A stretch of DNA of 64,000 nt, taken from assembly GCA_025351825.1 (NCBI GenBank), contig JANXVE010000023.1:1-64000 (forward strand), given 5' to 3'. Numbering within the stretch: position 1 is the stretch's first letter; every line of letters starts with the position of its first letter. Below the pieces are notes generated by a model. It had not been told where the DNA came from and did no database searches. It worked only from the letters and a program-made list of their open reading frames with translations. The position numbers were made by a program, and so were the translations under genes. Below, piece after piece: positions 43,987 through 53,935 of the stretch. This stretch comes from Chamaesiphon sp. 341R_metabat_111. Lineage in GTDB: Bacteria > Cyanobacteriota > Cyanobacteriia > Cyanobacteriales > Chamaesiphonaceae.

Positions 43987-44176
43987 GTGGAACTATGAGG
44001 CGACAGTCGCACAAGTCGAGCAAATACTAGGAGAAATTGAAGATGGCGATCTGGAATTAAACGATGTGTTCAGTCAATTTTCAAAAGCAGTGGAATCATT
44101 GCAGCAATGTGAAAATTTTTTAGCCCAACAGCGAGAACAGGTTGAATTATTACTAGAAAACTTAGTGGATACTTAA
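43967..44176 (+). CDS. xseB: Exonuclease VII small subunit
   Basis: This 69-residue helical protein matches XseB: WNYEATVAQVEQILGEIEDG then LELNDVFSQFSKAVESLQQC, a coiled-coil pair that binds XseA. It is full length or nearly so, but its large-subunit partner here is only a C-terminal stub, so it can function only with an XseA encoded elsewhere. ATG at 43967 or 43970. Confidence 0.8.
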   Translation: MMAKKTEWNYEATVAQVEQILGEIEDGDLELNDVFSQFSKAVESLQQCENFLAQQREQVELLLENLVDT

Positions 44177-44184
44177 TTCCGATC

Positions 44185-47100
44185 TTACCGTTGAAAACTG
44201 TTTGTGATCTTACAAAATAAATTAACCAGTCGAGCCTGTTCCAGTGTCGAGCATAAGGTCTTGGCTAAAGCTGGGCTACCCACCACGATCGATAGGCACT
44301 GAGCGCGGGAAATAGCCACATTCAGACGATGACGGTTAAACAGAAATTCCAATCCGCGTGGTGCGGTTTCACTACTACTAGAGGACATAGAAAGAATTAA
44401 AATCGGAGCTTCTTGTCCTTGAAATTTGTCTACAGTGCCAATTCTCGCCCGATTGCCCAATCTGTCTTGCAGCTTGCGAACCTGAAGATTGTATGGAGCC
44501 ACGATCAAAATATCCTCAGCCTGAATCGTCGATTGCCGTTTGCCTCGATCGCTAGTAAACGAATGTCCCAACAGTTTGGCGATTAATTGGTCGATCGCAT
44601 CAACTTCTTCTTTGCTCGATTGTTGATTATCTCTGTGTGCTACAGGGATAAACAAGATGCCATTTCCCTGACTACCGTTTGGCTCTACTAAGGTTGTGAT
44701 GCAGTGAGTGTGGGTCTGCTGGGCTGACTGGAGCCGACCTTCATAGATTGCTTCCGAGATCGGCTGACAAATACTAGGGTGCATCCGGTAGCTAGTATCA
44801 AGGAAAATCCCCAGATGTTCGGGAATTGTATCTAGACCATTGAGGAAATAATTCAGTGCTGACTGACCGCTTTCCCCTGGATGAGTAGCTTGAATGGGTT
44901 GCTCTAACTGCATGGGGTCGCCAATGAGAATCAGGTTATGGGCACAACGAGCGATCGCGAGTAAATTAGCCAGAGACATTTGCCCTGCTTCATCGATAAA
45001 CAGATAGTCAAATTTCTCGACAGCTTCCGCTCTACAAAGCTGGAATGCTGTGGCACCAACCATTTGATATATGGGCGGTGAAGTATCTTTGATACTATCC
45101 CTGAACTTAATCGTCGGATACTGAAATATTTCATCCTCCTTATCCCCGCCAATTTTGGCAGCTTGAAAGTTAAACCCTGCCTCGATCGCGCACTTTGCTA
45201 CTCTGCCCATCAAATTAGTAATTACCTGATGACTATTGGCACAGACGGCGATCGATTTACCCATTTTGAGCAAGTGTAAAATCGTCTGAGCGCAAGTGTA
45301 AGTCTTACCACTACCTGGTGGGCCTTGAATACAGAGAGTACTCTGGTGCAGATTGGCAACGATTCGAGTGGTTGCTGCTAGTAGATCCTCATTTTTTGAG
45401 ATGAGGGGATGACCCGATGTTACGTCTTGAATGCGGGGTGACTCACGATCTAAGAAGTTTTGCAGAGCTGGTTGAAGCGTATTCGATTCCGACCAATCTT
45501 TGACGGTTTCGAGAATCGAATTGCTAAGTTCTGTGGTTTTGATAAAGTTGCAACCTACGAGGCTGGTGCGGTTTGGTGGCTCCCAGCCTGGTTCTTGTTG
45601 CTGAATATCTTTGAGAGTTTTTTCAGAAATGCTAATGGAGACAGTCCCTTGCTGAAGATCGAGGCTGTCGAGCTTGCATCCTTTTTGCTTTTGCTCTGGG
45701 GAGAACCAACAAGAGGTTCCATCTTTGAGCTTTGTTTCTTGTGGGTCAAAGTGGTATTCAAATGCTAGGGATCGACTTTTGGGAGTGGGTTTGAACGGCG
45801 GTCGGTCGGTACGTTCTAATCCGGCGAGACAATCTAGCTCGGTGTAGAGGTCTGCTTCATCGGCTTCTAGCCATTCAAAACGCTGCCACCAGAAGGGCTT
45901 GGCTTCCCGCTTGTGGAATAGTAATGAATGGGCGAGTAAGGTTTGAATGCGGCTTGCTGCTGGAGATTGGTCTTCACTAGTGGCTAGGAGCTGTGCCGCG
46001 AGTACGTCTGCTTCATCTAACTTTTCTGGTGCTGCTGCTGGAGTGTCGTGAGATTTCGACACATAGGTAATGCTGTGTTCCACTTGGATTCCCCTGAGCC
46101 AATTTACTAGCTCTTCGGTCGATTCACAGTCAACGCGATTGTAATCGCGGATCTCTGCCAAGATCGGCGATAGGTTGGGTCGATTACCTTCAGAACTCTG
46201 AATCCAATCGAAGTATTGAACCACAGAATCTAGGGCATTTTTTACTTCTTCCGAGCGTTGGCGACCATACAATGGTTCTAGTTTTTTGATTGAATAACTA
46301 GGCTGACCGACAAATAACCCTTGGCGGACAATTTGGAACAGGTCGATAAAGACCTCTGCCCTGAGCAGGTTATCTACCTGGTGTTCGCGGGTAGCATACT
46401 TAGACATCAGCCGCTTGAGCGCGATCGTTTCATAAGCAGCATAGTGATAAATGTGCATGTGCGGATCTTGTTGCCAACGGTGGTAAACCCAATCGATAAA
46501 TTGCTCGAATGCCAGTTTTTCGGCTGGGAGATCGTGTGCCCACCAATCATGAAACTGACCATTTGGAACAGAAATAGCTCCAAATAAATACTCTAAGCCA
46601 CCTGATACCAGCGGATAGCCCTCCATATCGAAATACACATCCAAGATACTAGGAGGCGGTAAAGTAGCTAAACCACGGGGTGATTCATCGGGAAGTAGGG
46701 GGATAATTTGATATTGAACCTGTCCTTTTTGGATCGTGGCTTGCTGGAGTCTCGCTTGAGTAGCTAGTCGGTGAAATATTACCGGATTGAGATGAGGAAT
46801 TGTGGCTTGAGGATCGGTAGTGGCTAATTGCTGGAAAGTTTTAATCCCAGCTTCTTCCAACTTACTAATTTGGCTGCGAGTAATATTGGCAACTTGGGAG
46901 AGATGATCGCGGTCGAGTAGCATCTGCTCCGCGTAGCTCTGCCATTGCCCGTGTTCACCTGGAGCGGGTAATGGCATTCGGTCGGAATCGAATGCTGCCA
47001 TAAACTCCAAGAAGGATTTACGGACTTGCTGATAGTAGTAAAAGTATTGCTCTGTAGAATGAGATTGAATTTCCCCATCGCCGAGCAACAACTGAAATTC

Positions 47101-47586
47101 TGATGGTCTGATCCCTTGAATGTGTTCGATTAGATCGCAATAGGCACAAGTTTGGAGTAAAAACTCAGCTTTGGGACTTCGAGCTAGTTTGCACTCCAAA
47201 GGCACGTAACTCCAGTCCCCTAAGTTCGATGGAGTTTCTACCCGCACCAGGAAGTCTGCATAGCCAAGAAAGCAATCGTTTTTGAGAGCTGGTTGGTAAA
47301 TATAAGTGTGTCCCATCTGCATCGCTGCGATGGTGGCTGCATATGATCCGCGATGACCGATCGAGCAAACATCCGCCCCAGCTTCTTGCAAGGATTTAAG
47401 ATACCGTTGTTCATGCTCCTGACCGAGTTGACATAGCGCGACCAACAGGGAATCTTTAGCTCCAGGCGGCGGGCAGTCACTAGGACGCTCTAGTTGAAAC
47501 CGATCCATCCAACTGGCGAATTCACTTTGGCTGTACTGAATTAGGTCTTGAGGACTATAAACGATCACTTGATGGTTGCGTTGCAC
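44185..47586 (-). CDS. TM0106-type RecB-like nuclease fused to SF1 helicase
   Basis: This 1133-residue protein (GTG start) has two halves. Residues 1 to about 550 form a TM0106-family RecB-like nuclease: GYADFLVRVE and WSYVPLECKLARSPKAEF give the PD-(D/E)XK acidic residues and lysine, followed by an RNase-H-like YprB part, VYFDMEGYPLVSGG. Residues about 760-1120 form an SF1 (UPF1/DNA2-like) helicase: Walker [16 protein letters not shown] box LFIDEAGQMSL, motif V GTVDKFQGQEAPIL, motif VI RHRLNVAISRAQ. Such fusions process DNA ends or foreign nucleic acid. It lies 27 bases after a DEDDh exonuclease gene on the same strand. Confidence 0.85.
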   Translation of the reverse strand: MQRNHQVIVYSPQDLIQYSQSEFASWMDRFQLERPSDCPPPGAKDSLLVALCQLGQEHEQRYLKSLQEAGADVCSIGHRGSYAATIAAMQMGHTYIYQPALKNDCFLGYADFLVRVETPSNLGDWSYVPLECKLARSPKAEFLLQTCAYCDLIEHIQGIRPSEFQLLLGDGEIQSHSTEQYFYYYQQVRKSFLEFMAAFDSDRMPLPAPGEHGQWQSYAEQMLLDRDHLSQVANITRSQISKLEEAGIKTFQQLATTDPQATIPHLNPVIFHRLATQARLQQATIQKGQVQYQIIPLLPDESPRGLATLPPPSILDVYFDMEGYPLVSGGLEYLFGAISVPNGQFHDWWAHDLPAEKLAFEQFIDWVYHRWQQDPHMHIYHYAAYETIALKRLMSKYATREHQVDNLLRAEVFIDLFQIVRQGLFVGQPSYSIKKLEPLYGRQRSEEVKNALDSVVQYFDWIQSSEGNRPNLSPILAEIRDYNRVDCESTEELVNWLRGIQVEHSITYVSKSHDTPAAAPEKLDEADVLAAQLLATSEDQSPAASRIQTLLAHSLLFHKREAKPFWWQRFEWLEADEADLYTELDCLAGLERTDRPPFKPTPKSRSLAFEYHFDPQETKLKDGTSCWFSPEQKQKGCKLDSLDLQQGTVSISISEKTLKDIQQQEPGWEPPNRTSLVGCNFIKTTELSNSILETVKDWSESNTLQPALQNFLDRESPRIQDVTSGHPLISKNEDLLAATTRIVANLHQSTLCIQGPPGSGKTYTCAQTILHLLKMGKSIAVCANSHQVITNLMGRVAKCAIEAGFNFQAAKIGGDKEDEIFQYPTIKFRDSIKDTSPPIYQMVGATAFQLCRAEAVEKFDYLFIDEAGQMSLANLLAIARCAHNLILIGDPMQLEQPIQATHPGESGQSALNYFLNGLDTIPEHLGIFLDTSYRMHPSICQPISEAIYEGRLQSAQQTHTHCITTLVEPNGSQGNGILFIPVAHRDNQQSSKEEVDAIDQLIAKLLGHSFTSDRGKRQSTIQAEDILIVAPYNLQVRKLQDRLGNRARIGTVDKFQGQEAPILILSMSSSSSETAPRGLEFLFNRHRLNVAISRAQCLSIVVGSPALAKTLCSTLEQARLVNLFCKITNSFQR

Positions 47587-47613
47587 GAGAGATTTTGGGG
47601 GTATGGGGGAGAG

Positions 47614-48312
47614 CTACGGAGAACTGGGAATCTTGACCACTGAAAAAGGCAAATCTTTTGTATCTGCTTCAAGCATCCGGCGAGTCCATTCTTTTCGGTC
47701 TGGATTCCATTGAAAGCCTGCTTGTTTGGCTAGATCTTTGTTTGGATAAGAAACTTGTGCTAGAAATAGAGCTTTCGGGCGTTTAGCTTCCTCTATCATC
47801 GCCTCAAGGTTTTCCATCCGATCGAATAAGGCTGCAATCAGACTGCAATCAGTTAACGCACGATGAGCCGAACTGACTCCAATGCCGTGATTGAGAGCTA
47901 GGCTGACTAGATTTTCTCTAGGACGAGTTTGGTAAGGGAAAGAAAAGTCTTCGAGGGTACAGAGCCATTCAAGCGGTTTCCCAGCACTAGTACTGAGGAT
48001 GGGTAAATGATGTCCGTCAAACCATTCCCGATCGAACGCTGCGTTGTGAGCAATAACATAATTAGCACTATGAGCTAAATACTGGAGCAGATCGATAAAA
48101 TGTTGCTGAGTTTTCGTACAAACTTCAGGTAGTACAGCGGGAGGAATCCGGTTAATGTGTTCGGCGGCATTATCGTTGGCATTGAGTAAGGTGGAGAGTT
48201 GAAAAAGCGTTGTACGATGAGGGACAGAGTAGAGGATCGCTGCGACTTCGATCATTCGATGCTCCTCTACTTTCAGTCCGGTTGTCTCAGTATCGACGAT
48301 CAGAAGCTTCAT
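47614..48312 (-). CDS. DnaQ-like DEDDh 3'-5' exonuclease
   Basis: This 232-residue exonuclease has the ExoI motif VDTETTGL (Asp7, Glu9), the ExoII region NYVIAHNAAFDREWF, and the ExoIII AHRALTDC (His and Asp). The C-terminal 40 residues (ALFLAQVSYPNKDLAKQAGF, WNPDRKEWTRRM) form the small add-on domain also seen after ExoX-type nucleases. It is transcribed with, and immediately upstream of, the helicase-nuclease gene, suggesting joint action on DNA. Confidence 0.87.
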   Translation of the reverse strand: MKLLIVDTETTGLKVEEHRMIEVAAILYSVPHRTTLFQLSTLLNANDNAAEHINRIPPAVLPEVCTKTQQHFIDLLQYLAHSANYVIAHNAAFDREWFDGHHLPILSTSAGKPLEWLCTLEDFSFPYQTRPRENLVSLALNHGIGVSSAHRALTDCSLIAALFDRMENLEAMIEEAKRPKALFLAQVSYPNKDLAKQAGFQWNPDRKEWTRRMLEADTKDLPFSVVKIPSSP

Positions 48313-48355
48313 TTAAAAACTATCACAAACACATTTTTAAGCAGGGTGAAAAAAA

Positions 48356-51300
48356 CTACACTTGCTCATTTAGATCTGGTAGCGAATTAATAATCTTCAC
48401 TGTTTCAATACTTACCCGCACAATCCGCTTAACTAAATCAACGATGTAGCGCGGATCTTCTGACCAATCATTTGGGTCATTAGTAATACCACTCTCTTGT
48501 TCTTTTGTTACCTGATAACGTTCCATAATCCACTCCAGAGCAGATTTGCCATTCACTATATACTGATAAGCTTCTAACGGTATTTCAAATAAAGTGAGGT
48601 GATTGTTATAGACAATCGTTGTTTTGTCTATAGTTTTATCGCGCCGCCCAAAATTCATTTTAGAAACCCGATAATATTCAACAGCATCGATAACCAGTTC
48701 TTTTTGATATTCCTGAAGTGGGTATGGTTCGATAGTTTCATAGTTCAGGTGCCATTGAGCTAGTTGTCTGCCAGCTTTACTAAATGCCCAGAAGTTTTGA
48801 GCATAGGGAATACGAGGCAACATTTTTTTCAGATCGGATTCAAAGCGTCGCTTATATTCAGGTGAATGAAGAATGCCATAGATATAATAAAAAATATCCT
48901 CTTTAGTAATTGCTGGATCTTTATAAGTTTTCTTAAAGTCAGTCAGAATATCATCAGGGATATTTTCTTTTTTAATATAATCTTCATTAAGATCCTTCGT
49001 CAATAAAGACAATTGATCTGTTTTGGGCTGTTTTTCGTATGAATAAAGTGGGAAGCATTTACTTGTATCATGCAAATGAAAATCTGGTAACACATTTATT
49101 ATTAATGCTGAAAAATCTTTACTTGCAGCCTTTCCAGTAATACAAATCAACAAGTTGTCAGATTTACCATTCGGTATAAAAGCTGGTATTTCTCCTTGCC
49201 TTTCGTTGAAAACATGGCTAAAGTATATTTTTTGTTTGCAATATGGTCTGTACATACCAATTGATACATTTCTTGATTCATGCTGATGAATTCTCTCTCG
49301 TTGAATGTCTTTTTTTAAATCGGCAGACCAACTAATTTTGCTAGGATCGTTATCAATGAATTCATCTAAGTTTATAGTATTCTTCCGTCTCTGAAATTCT
49401 TTAAGTTGTCCATTATAAAAATCAATCATTCTTATGATATTACTATTCAACTTGTCTTCAGAGAAGTTATAAACCCAAGGATCTCTATTGGTTTTAACTC
49501 CATTTGAATACAAATTAAAAACAGATTTTGTATTTTCCTTATCACCTAGCGAAACAAACTCATCAAATATCGGATCGCGCTGATTAATCCAGTCATAACT
49601 GGTATTTTGAACAAGAGATTTCCATTGAATACCATTACTACTATCGAATTTAGTGATAATACTTAGCTTTTCTTCACGACTCAAATAATCACCAATATCA
49701 TGATAGAAAAGCTTGCATTTATCTACTACTTTATCTGGATTCTTAATAAGCATAATAATGGCAATGCTTGCACGGCTTCCAGAACCAAATATTTTGCCAC
49801 CTTCCATCCGTGAAGTTTCACCAGATGTACGTTGATTTCCACGTAAGTTAAAGCAGTAAATACTAGTAAATTCATCAGTCAAACATTTTCGCAGTCCATC
49901 AGCCGAGTTGCTATCAATAAATGAGCCATTAATAACATAGCAGATAATTCCTTTGTCCTTAATCCGATCGCTTGCCCATCGAATCGCTCGAATTTCAGAA
50001 CTGTACAGACTAGTTTTTAAGGTTGCCGTTGAGTGTTCAGCATAGGTTCGTCTGATTCGTTCATCTAACTGAGGATACTTTAAATTTTTATTGCTATCAT
50101 TTTCACTGTTCTGACCCGCTGAATAAGGTGGGTTGCCAATAATCACTCGAATATCATTTTGTTTTTGACGATTCACACGTTGATTGTTTTCAGGAAACAT
50201 TAACTTGTCTAGCGTCCCATCACCCTCAAACATTTGAAAGGTATCAGTTAAGACAATCCCATCAAAAGGGATGTAGTCTCCAGCCAATGCACCATGATAA
50301 GCCCCCTCAATGTTCACCGCTGCAATGTAATAAGCCAGTAAGACAATTTCATTAGCATGGAGTTCCTGATTAAACTTCCGTGCTAAATCCTCTGGCTTAA
50401 TCAATCCACTTTGCAGTAATCGCACGATAAAAGTACCAGTTCCAGTAAACGGATCGAGAATGTGAACGTTTTCATCAGTCAATCCCACACCAAACTCTTG
50501 TTTGAGGGCATCATCAGCACTCTTAATGATGAAATCCACTACTTCTACAGGCGTATAAACGATACCTAACCGTTCTGCCATTCGAGGGAAAGCATTGCGG
50601 AAAAACTTGTCATACAGCTCGACAATAATTCTTTGCTTACCTTCCGCATTGTCGATTCCACTAGCACGATCCCTTACACTGGCATAGAACTTATCCAATG
50701 TTTTTGTTTCTTTTTCAAGAGCTTGTCCTTCCAATAAATTCAGCATCTTTTGCATAGATACCGATACGGGGTTTTGTTGCGTGAACTGATAGCCCTCAAA
50801 CAAGGCATCAAATACGGGTTTAGTAATCAAGTGCTGGGAGAGCATCTCGATTGCATCGGATTCACTCACGCTGGGGTTTAGATTACTCTGTAGCCCCTCC
50901 AGAAAATCATTGAATGCTGCGCGATGTTCCAACGCCGGATCGTCAAGCAAAGCCTTAATCCGTGTGGTGTGTCTTTCAGCGATCGTCGCCACATCCTTTG
51001 CCCAATCTTCCCAATAACGACGATTGCCACATTTGACAACAATTTTTGCATAAATAGCGTCTCGCCATTCTGTAAGATGTGGAAAATTCAACGTTGTCTG
51101 AACTGGTCTTGTTGAATCACCTTCACCTCCTCCCTCATTATCGTTATCCCCACCAACACCAAGGATCCCAATTTGGGGAGGTTTACCTTTATTGAGTTCT
51201 ATTTTATTGATAGTCGCATTGAATCGATCGTCATGAGCGCGTAACGCTTGTAAGACTTGCCAAACAACTTTATATCTTTTGTTGTCCTTCAAAGCCTCTT

Positions 51301-53113
51301 CTGGAGTCATATCAGAAGGAATTCCGATCGGTAAGATAATGTAGCCATATTGCTTCCCTTCAGATTTTCGCATTACTCGCCCGACAGATTGCACCACGTC
51401 TACGACAGAATTGCGCGGCGTGAGAAACATAACAGCGTCTAATGATGGAACATCAACACCTTCAGACAAGCAACGGGCATTAGAAAGGACTCGACAGACA
51501 TTACCAGCATCAGCTTTGAGCCAATCCAACTTTTGATTGCGCTGGAGCGAGTTAAATGTTCCATCAACGTGCTGTAATTCGCAGTTCAAAACATCTTCAT
51601 CAGGATGAGTTTGACGGTATTCCTCAATAATGCCTGCAAATAAATCTGTAATTCTTTTAGAATCTTTAATCGAGCGGGAAAAAGCTACAGCCCGACGCAT
51701 GGGTGCTGAATCCTTTTTGATTTCATCTCCATCAACTTCAGTTGCCATTCGCTTGGAAAGTCCATTCCAGCAACCAGTTATTTTGACAGCATCTTCTAGG
51801 CTAAGTTCATTGTCGGTATCGGAAATTTGTCTCTGAAAAGCTTTGCTGACATACTTTTCATCAACAGCTAACACCATTACTTTATAATCGGTCAATAGTC
51901 CACTGCTGACCGCTTCCGAAAATCCCAGACGGTGAAACTCTTGCCCATAGATGCTTTCATCATCCATCGAACAAAGCATTGCATCATTTTCTTGCGCTTG
52001 AGTTCTTGTGCCATCATCGTAAAGTTTGGGAGTGGCGGTCATGTAAAGCCGTTTCTTGCTCTTGATAAAATCTTGATTATGCACTCGAACAAAATAAGAT
52101 TCATCATCACCCTGCAATGTTATTCCGGTAGTGCGATGAGCTTCATCACAAATAATCAAGTCAAACTCTGGTAAGCCCTTTTTCTGTGCGTCAGCAATCG
52201 CCTGAATGGATTGATAGGTTGAGAAAATGACTGTGAGTTGCTTTTTTCCCTCAAAAACCTTTACTCGTGCTGCGATCGTATCAGCATCTGTTGTAGCAGG
52301 AAAGGCAAGATCTCTGGCGTTAATATCTTCATTCTCTGACTCTCTAGCTACCTTCGTATCAGAACAAACTGCAATGCTATGCAGTGTAACGGTCGCTTCT
52401 GCCGACCACTCCCGTAACGTCTGAGATAATAAAGAAATTGACGGCACTAAAAATAAGATATTCGCATTGTCAATGTTGAGAGCAAATTGTTCAGCTATCT
52501 TCAGGGCTGTATAAGTCTTTCCCGTGCCACAAGCCATAATTAGCTTACCTCGTTCAGATTCATTAAACCCAATTATTACCTTTTCGAGTGCAATACTTTG
52601 GTGAGTTCTAATTTCCTTCTTCGGCTTGAGTTTAATATCTTGAGGACGCTTATTGCTGAAAGTAGCCCAATTAATGGGGCTTTCTTCTAAGTCACGAGTC
52701 AGCAATCTAACCACAGGAATCTGTTGATTATTTATCGCCTCTTCAGCATTTTTACCCCACTTGTCAGTAGTGGAAATAATCATTCGCTTCTTAAACAATG
52801 ATTTTCCTGAAGCAGTGAAAAATGAATCGATATCGGATTTGTCTAAAGTATGCTTCGGGTCATAAAATTTACATTGAATCGCCCAGTAATCTCCTGTGGC
52901 GTTCTCTTGAGCAACTAGATCGATACCTGTATCGGGAATGTCACCTCTTAGTGGGAATTCCATCCACATCCAAACATGACTGAACAAATCTTGGTATATG
53001 GGATCGCATTTCATAAAAGCAACCATCAGACGCTCGAACTTGTCGCCGAGATCGCGGTTAGAAGTTGCAGCCTGTCTAAACTCTTCAAGAATGGTGTGGA
53101 TAGTCGTAGTCAT
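48356..53113 (-). CDS. Type ISP restriction-modification enzyme (single chain)
   Basis: This 1585-residue protein has the LlaGI/LlaBIII layout. An Mrr-like PD-(D/E)XK nuclease (Asp65 in TGIDLVAQE, Gln80-Cys-Lys82) is followed by an SF2 helicase (MACGTGKTYTALK, IICDEAHRTTG, VGRVMRKSEGKQ). A gamma-type N6-adenine methyltransferase comes next (motif I ILDPFTGTGTFIVRLL, motif IV NPPYSAGQ), then a C-terminal target recognition domain. One chain cleaves and protects. Length agrees with known Type ISP enzymes (about 1570-1580). All catalytic motifs are intact. An XRE regulator lies upstream on the same strand. Confidence 0.93.
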   Translation of the reverse strand: MTTTIHTILEEFRQAATSNRDLGDKFERLMVAFMKCDPIYQDLFSHVWMWMEFPLRGDIPDTGIDLVAQENATGDYWAIQCKFYDPKHTLDKSDIDSFFTASGKSLFKKRMIISTTDKWGKNAEEAINNQQIPVVRLLTRDLEESPINWATFSNKRPQDIKLKPKKEIRTHQSIALEKVIIGFNESERGKLIMACGTGKTYTALKIAEQFALNIDNANILFLVPSISLLSQTLREWSAEATVTLHSIAVCSDTKVARESENEDINARDLAFPATTDADTIAARVKVFEGKKQLTVIFSTYQSIQAIADAQKKGLPEFDLIICDEAHRTTGITLQGDDESYFVRVHNQDFIKSKKRLYMTATPKLYDDGTRTQAQENDAMLCSMDDESIYGQEFHRLGFSEAVSSGLLTDYKVMVLAVDEKYVSKAFQRQISDTDNELSLEDAVKITGCWNGLSKRMATEVDGDEIKKDSAPMRRAVAFSRSIKDSKRITDLFAGIIEEYRQTHPDEDVLNCELQHVDGTFNSLQRNQKLDWLKADAGNVCRVLSNARCLSEGVDVPSLDAVMFLTPRNSVVDVVQSVGRVMRKSEGKQYGYIILPIGIPSDMTPEEALKDNKRYKVVWQVLQALRAHDDRFNATINKIELNKGKPPQIGILGVGGDNDNEGGGEGDSTRPVQTTLNFPHLTEWRDAIYAKIVVKCGNRRYWEDWAKDVATIAERHTTRIKALLDDPALEHRAAFNDFLEGLQSNLNPSVSESDAIEMLSQHLITKPVFDALFEGYQFTQQNPVSVSMQKMLNLLEGQALEKETKTLDKFYASVRDRASGIDNAEGKQRIIVELYDKFFRNAFPRMAERLGIVYTPVEVVDFIIKSADDALKQEFGVGLTDENVHILDPFTGTGTFIVRLLQSGLIKPEDLARKFNQELHANEIVLLAYYIAAVNIEGAYHGALAGDYIPFDGIVLTDTFQMFEGDGTLDKLMFPENNQRVNRQKQNDIRVIIGNPPYSAGQNSENDSNKNLKYPQLDERIRRTYAEHSTATLKTSLYSSEIRAIRWASDRIKDKGIICYVINGSFIDSNSADGLRKCLTDEFTSIYCFNLRGNQRTSGETSRMEGGKIFGSGSRASIAIIMLIKNPDKVVDKCKLFYHDIGDYLSREEKLSIITKFDSSNGIQWKSLVQNTSYDWINQRDPIFDEFVSLGDKENTKSVFNLYSNGVKTNRDPWVYNFSEDKLNSNIIRMIDFYNGQLKEFQRRKNTINLDEFIDNDPSKISWSADLKKDIQRERIHQHESRNVSIGMYRPYCKQKIYFSHVFNERQGEIPAFIPNGKSDNLLICITGKAASKDFSALIINVLPDFHLHDTSKCFPLYSYEKQPKTDQLSLLTKDLNEDYIKKENIPDDILTDFKKTYKDPAITKEDIFYYIYGILHSPEYKRRFESDLKKMLPRIPYAQNFWAFSKAGRQLAQWHLNYETIEPYPLQEYQKELVIDAVEYYRVSKMNFGRRDKTIDKTTIVYNNHLTLFEIPLEAYQYIVNGKSALEWIMERYQVTKEQESGITNDPNDWSEDPRYIVDLVKRIVRVSIETVKIINSLPDLNEQV

Positions 53114-53446
53114 GAATGATGCAACCCTAGAAGTTTGAAGATCGGCGCACTCATTGATAGGATGTCGCTAAATCTTTAAACACTAATAGCATGATTTCAT
53201 ATACATTTTGCTTGAAATTTAGTAATAGTAGTCTGGACTACACGTAAATTAGACCTGTCAGGGGCTGTTTAAGAAACAGATCTCGCAGTCTACTCGATCG
53301 AGATTCCTCTTCTGCCCACTTCGATGGATCTAGATAGACCCCTCTGTTGAAATAAATGGCTATTTTCATTAGAGCTAAATTCATCGCATTCGTAACAGAA
53401 AATACTTATGAGTCCAAGTCATGAGAATTTAGTATCTAAAAATCCT
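53114..53446. other. Spacer between XRE regulator and Type ISP gene
   Basis: These 333 bases hold no reading frame I can support. CTGTTT-AAG-AAACAG at about 53266-53280 is a small inverted repeat that could be an operator. The promoter of the restriction gene should lie here, on the minus strand. Confidence 0.4.
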
Positions 53447-53704
53447 TTACCCCAAATCGTCAGCAGTCTTCCCATCTCCTTGCGCGATCGACTCCCGAAC
53501 AGCCAGATCCAACTCTGCGATCGAACATTGATACAACAGACACAACGCCGCAGTCTTATCGATCGAGAGTGTTGGAATCGTGCGCCCCTTTTCCCAATTG
53601 CGTACCGAAGACTCAGCCACACCAATCCTACTCGCTGTATCAACCGTGCGGAGTTTGACTCTGAGCCGCAGTTGTTTCATATTCATGCCAATTACGTTAT
53701 CCAT
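53447..53704 (-). CDS. XRE-family HTH regulator
   Basis: This 85-residue protein (ATG at 53704) is a single Cro/C1-type helix-turn-helix: KQLRLRVKLRTVDTASRIGV, ESSVRNWEKGRTIP, and a C-terminal helix. TATAAT on the minus strand at 53744-53749 makes a good -10 for a start at 53704, so the longer frame to 53794 is probably not translated. Its place upstream of the restriction gene on the same strand suggests a controller (C protein-like) role. Confidence 0.75.
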   Translation of the reverse strand: MDNVIGMNMKQLRLRVKLRTVDTASRIGVAESSVRNWEKGRTIPTLSIDKTAALCLLYQCSIAELDLAVRESIAQGDGKTADDLG

Positions 53705-53935
53705 TGGATTTAGCGCAATGGGTTGACGTTTAGATCTAGCATAATTATAATAAGTAGAACTAACCAGCGAATCGACTGCCAGGAAGAATCGCAATTACAA
53801 ACGTCAACCTCTTGCGAGGTCAAAATCCTATGATGACACGACAGCGCAGGCAATCGATAGTCTAAACGCATAAAAAATCAGGTATTACAAGTAATTAAAT
53901 AGTACTAGCAACGCTTCTGCATCGAAATTAGAACT

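Noticed and set aside
48356-53113. Type I HsdR or Type III Res subunit
   Set aside because: The same chain carries the nuclease, helicase, N6-methylase and recognition domain, as in Type ISP enzymes, with no hsdM or hsdS gene.
53705-53794. N-terminal extension of the XRE regulator
   Set aside because: It would place the TATAAT promoter box inside the coding region, and the extension has no HTH-family similarity.
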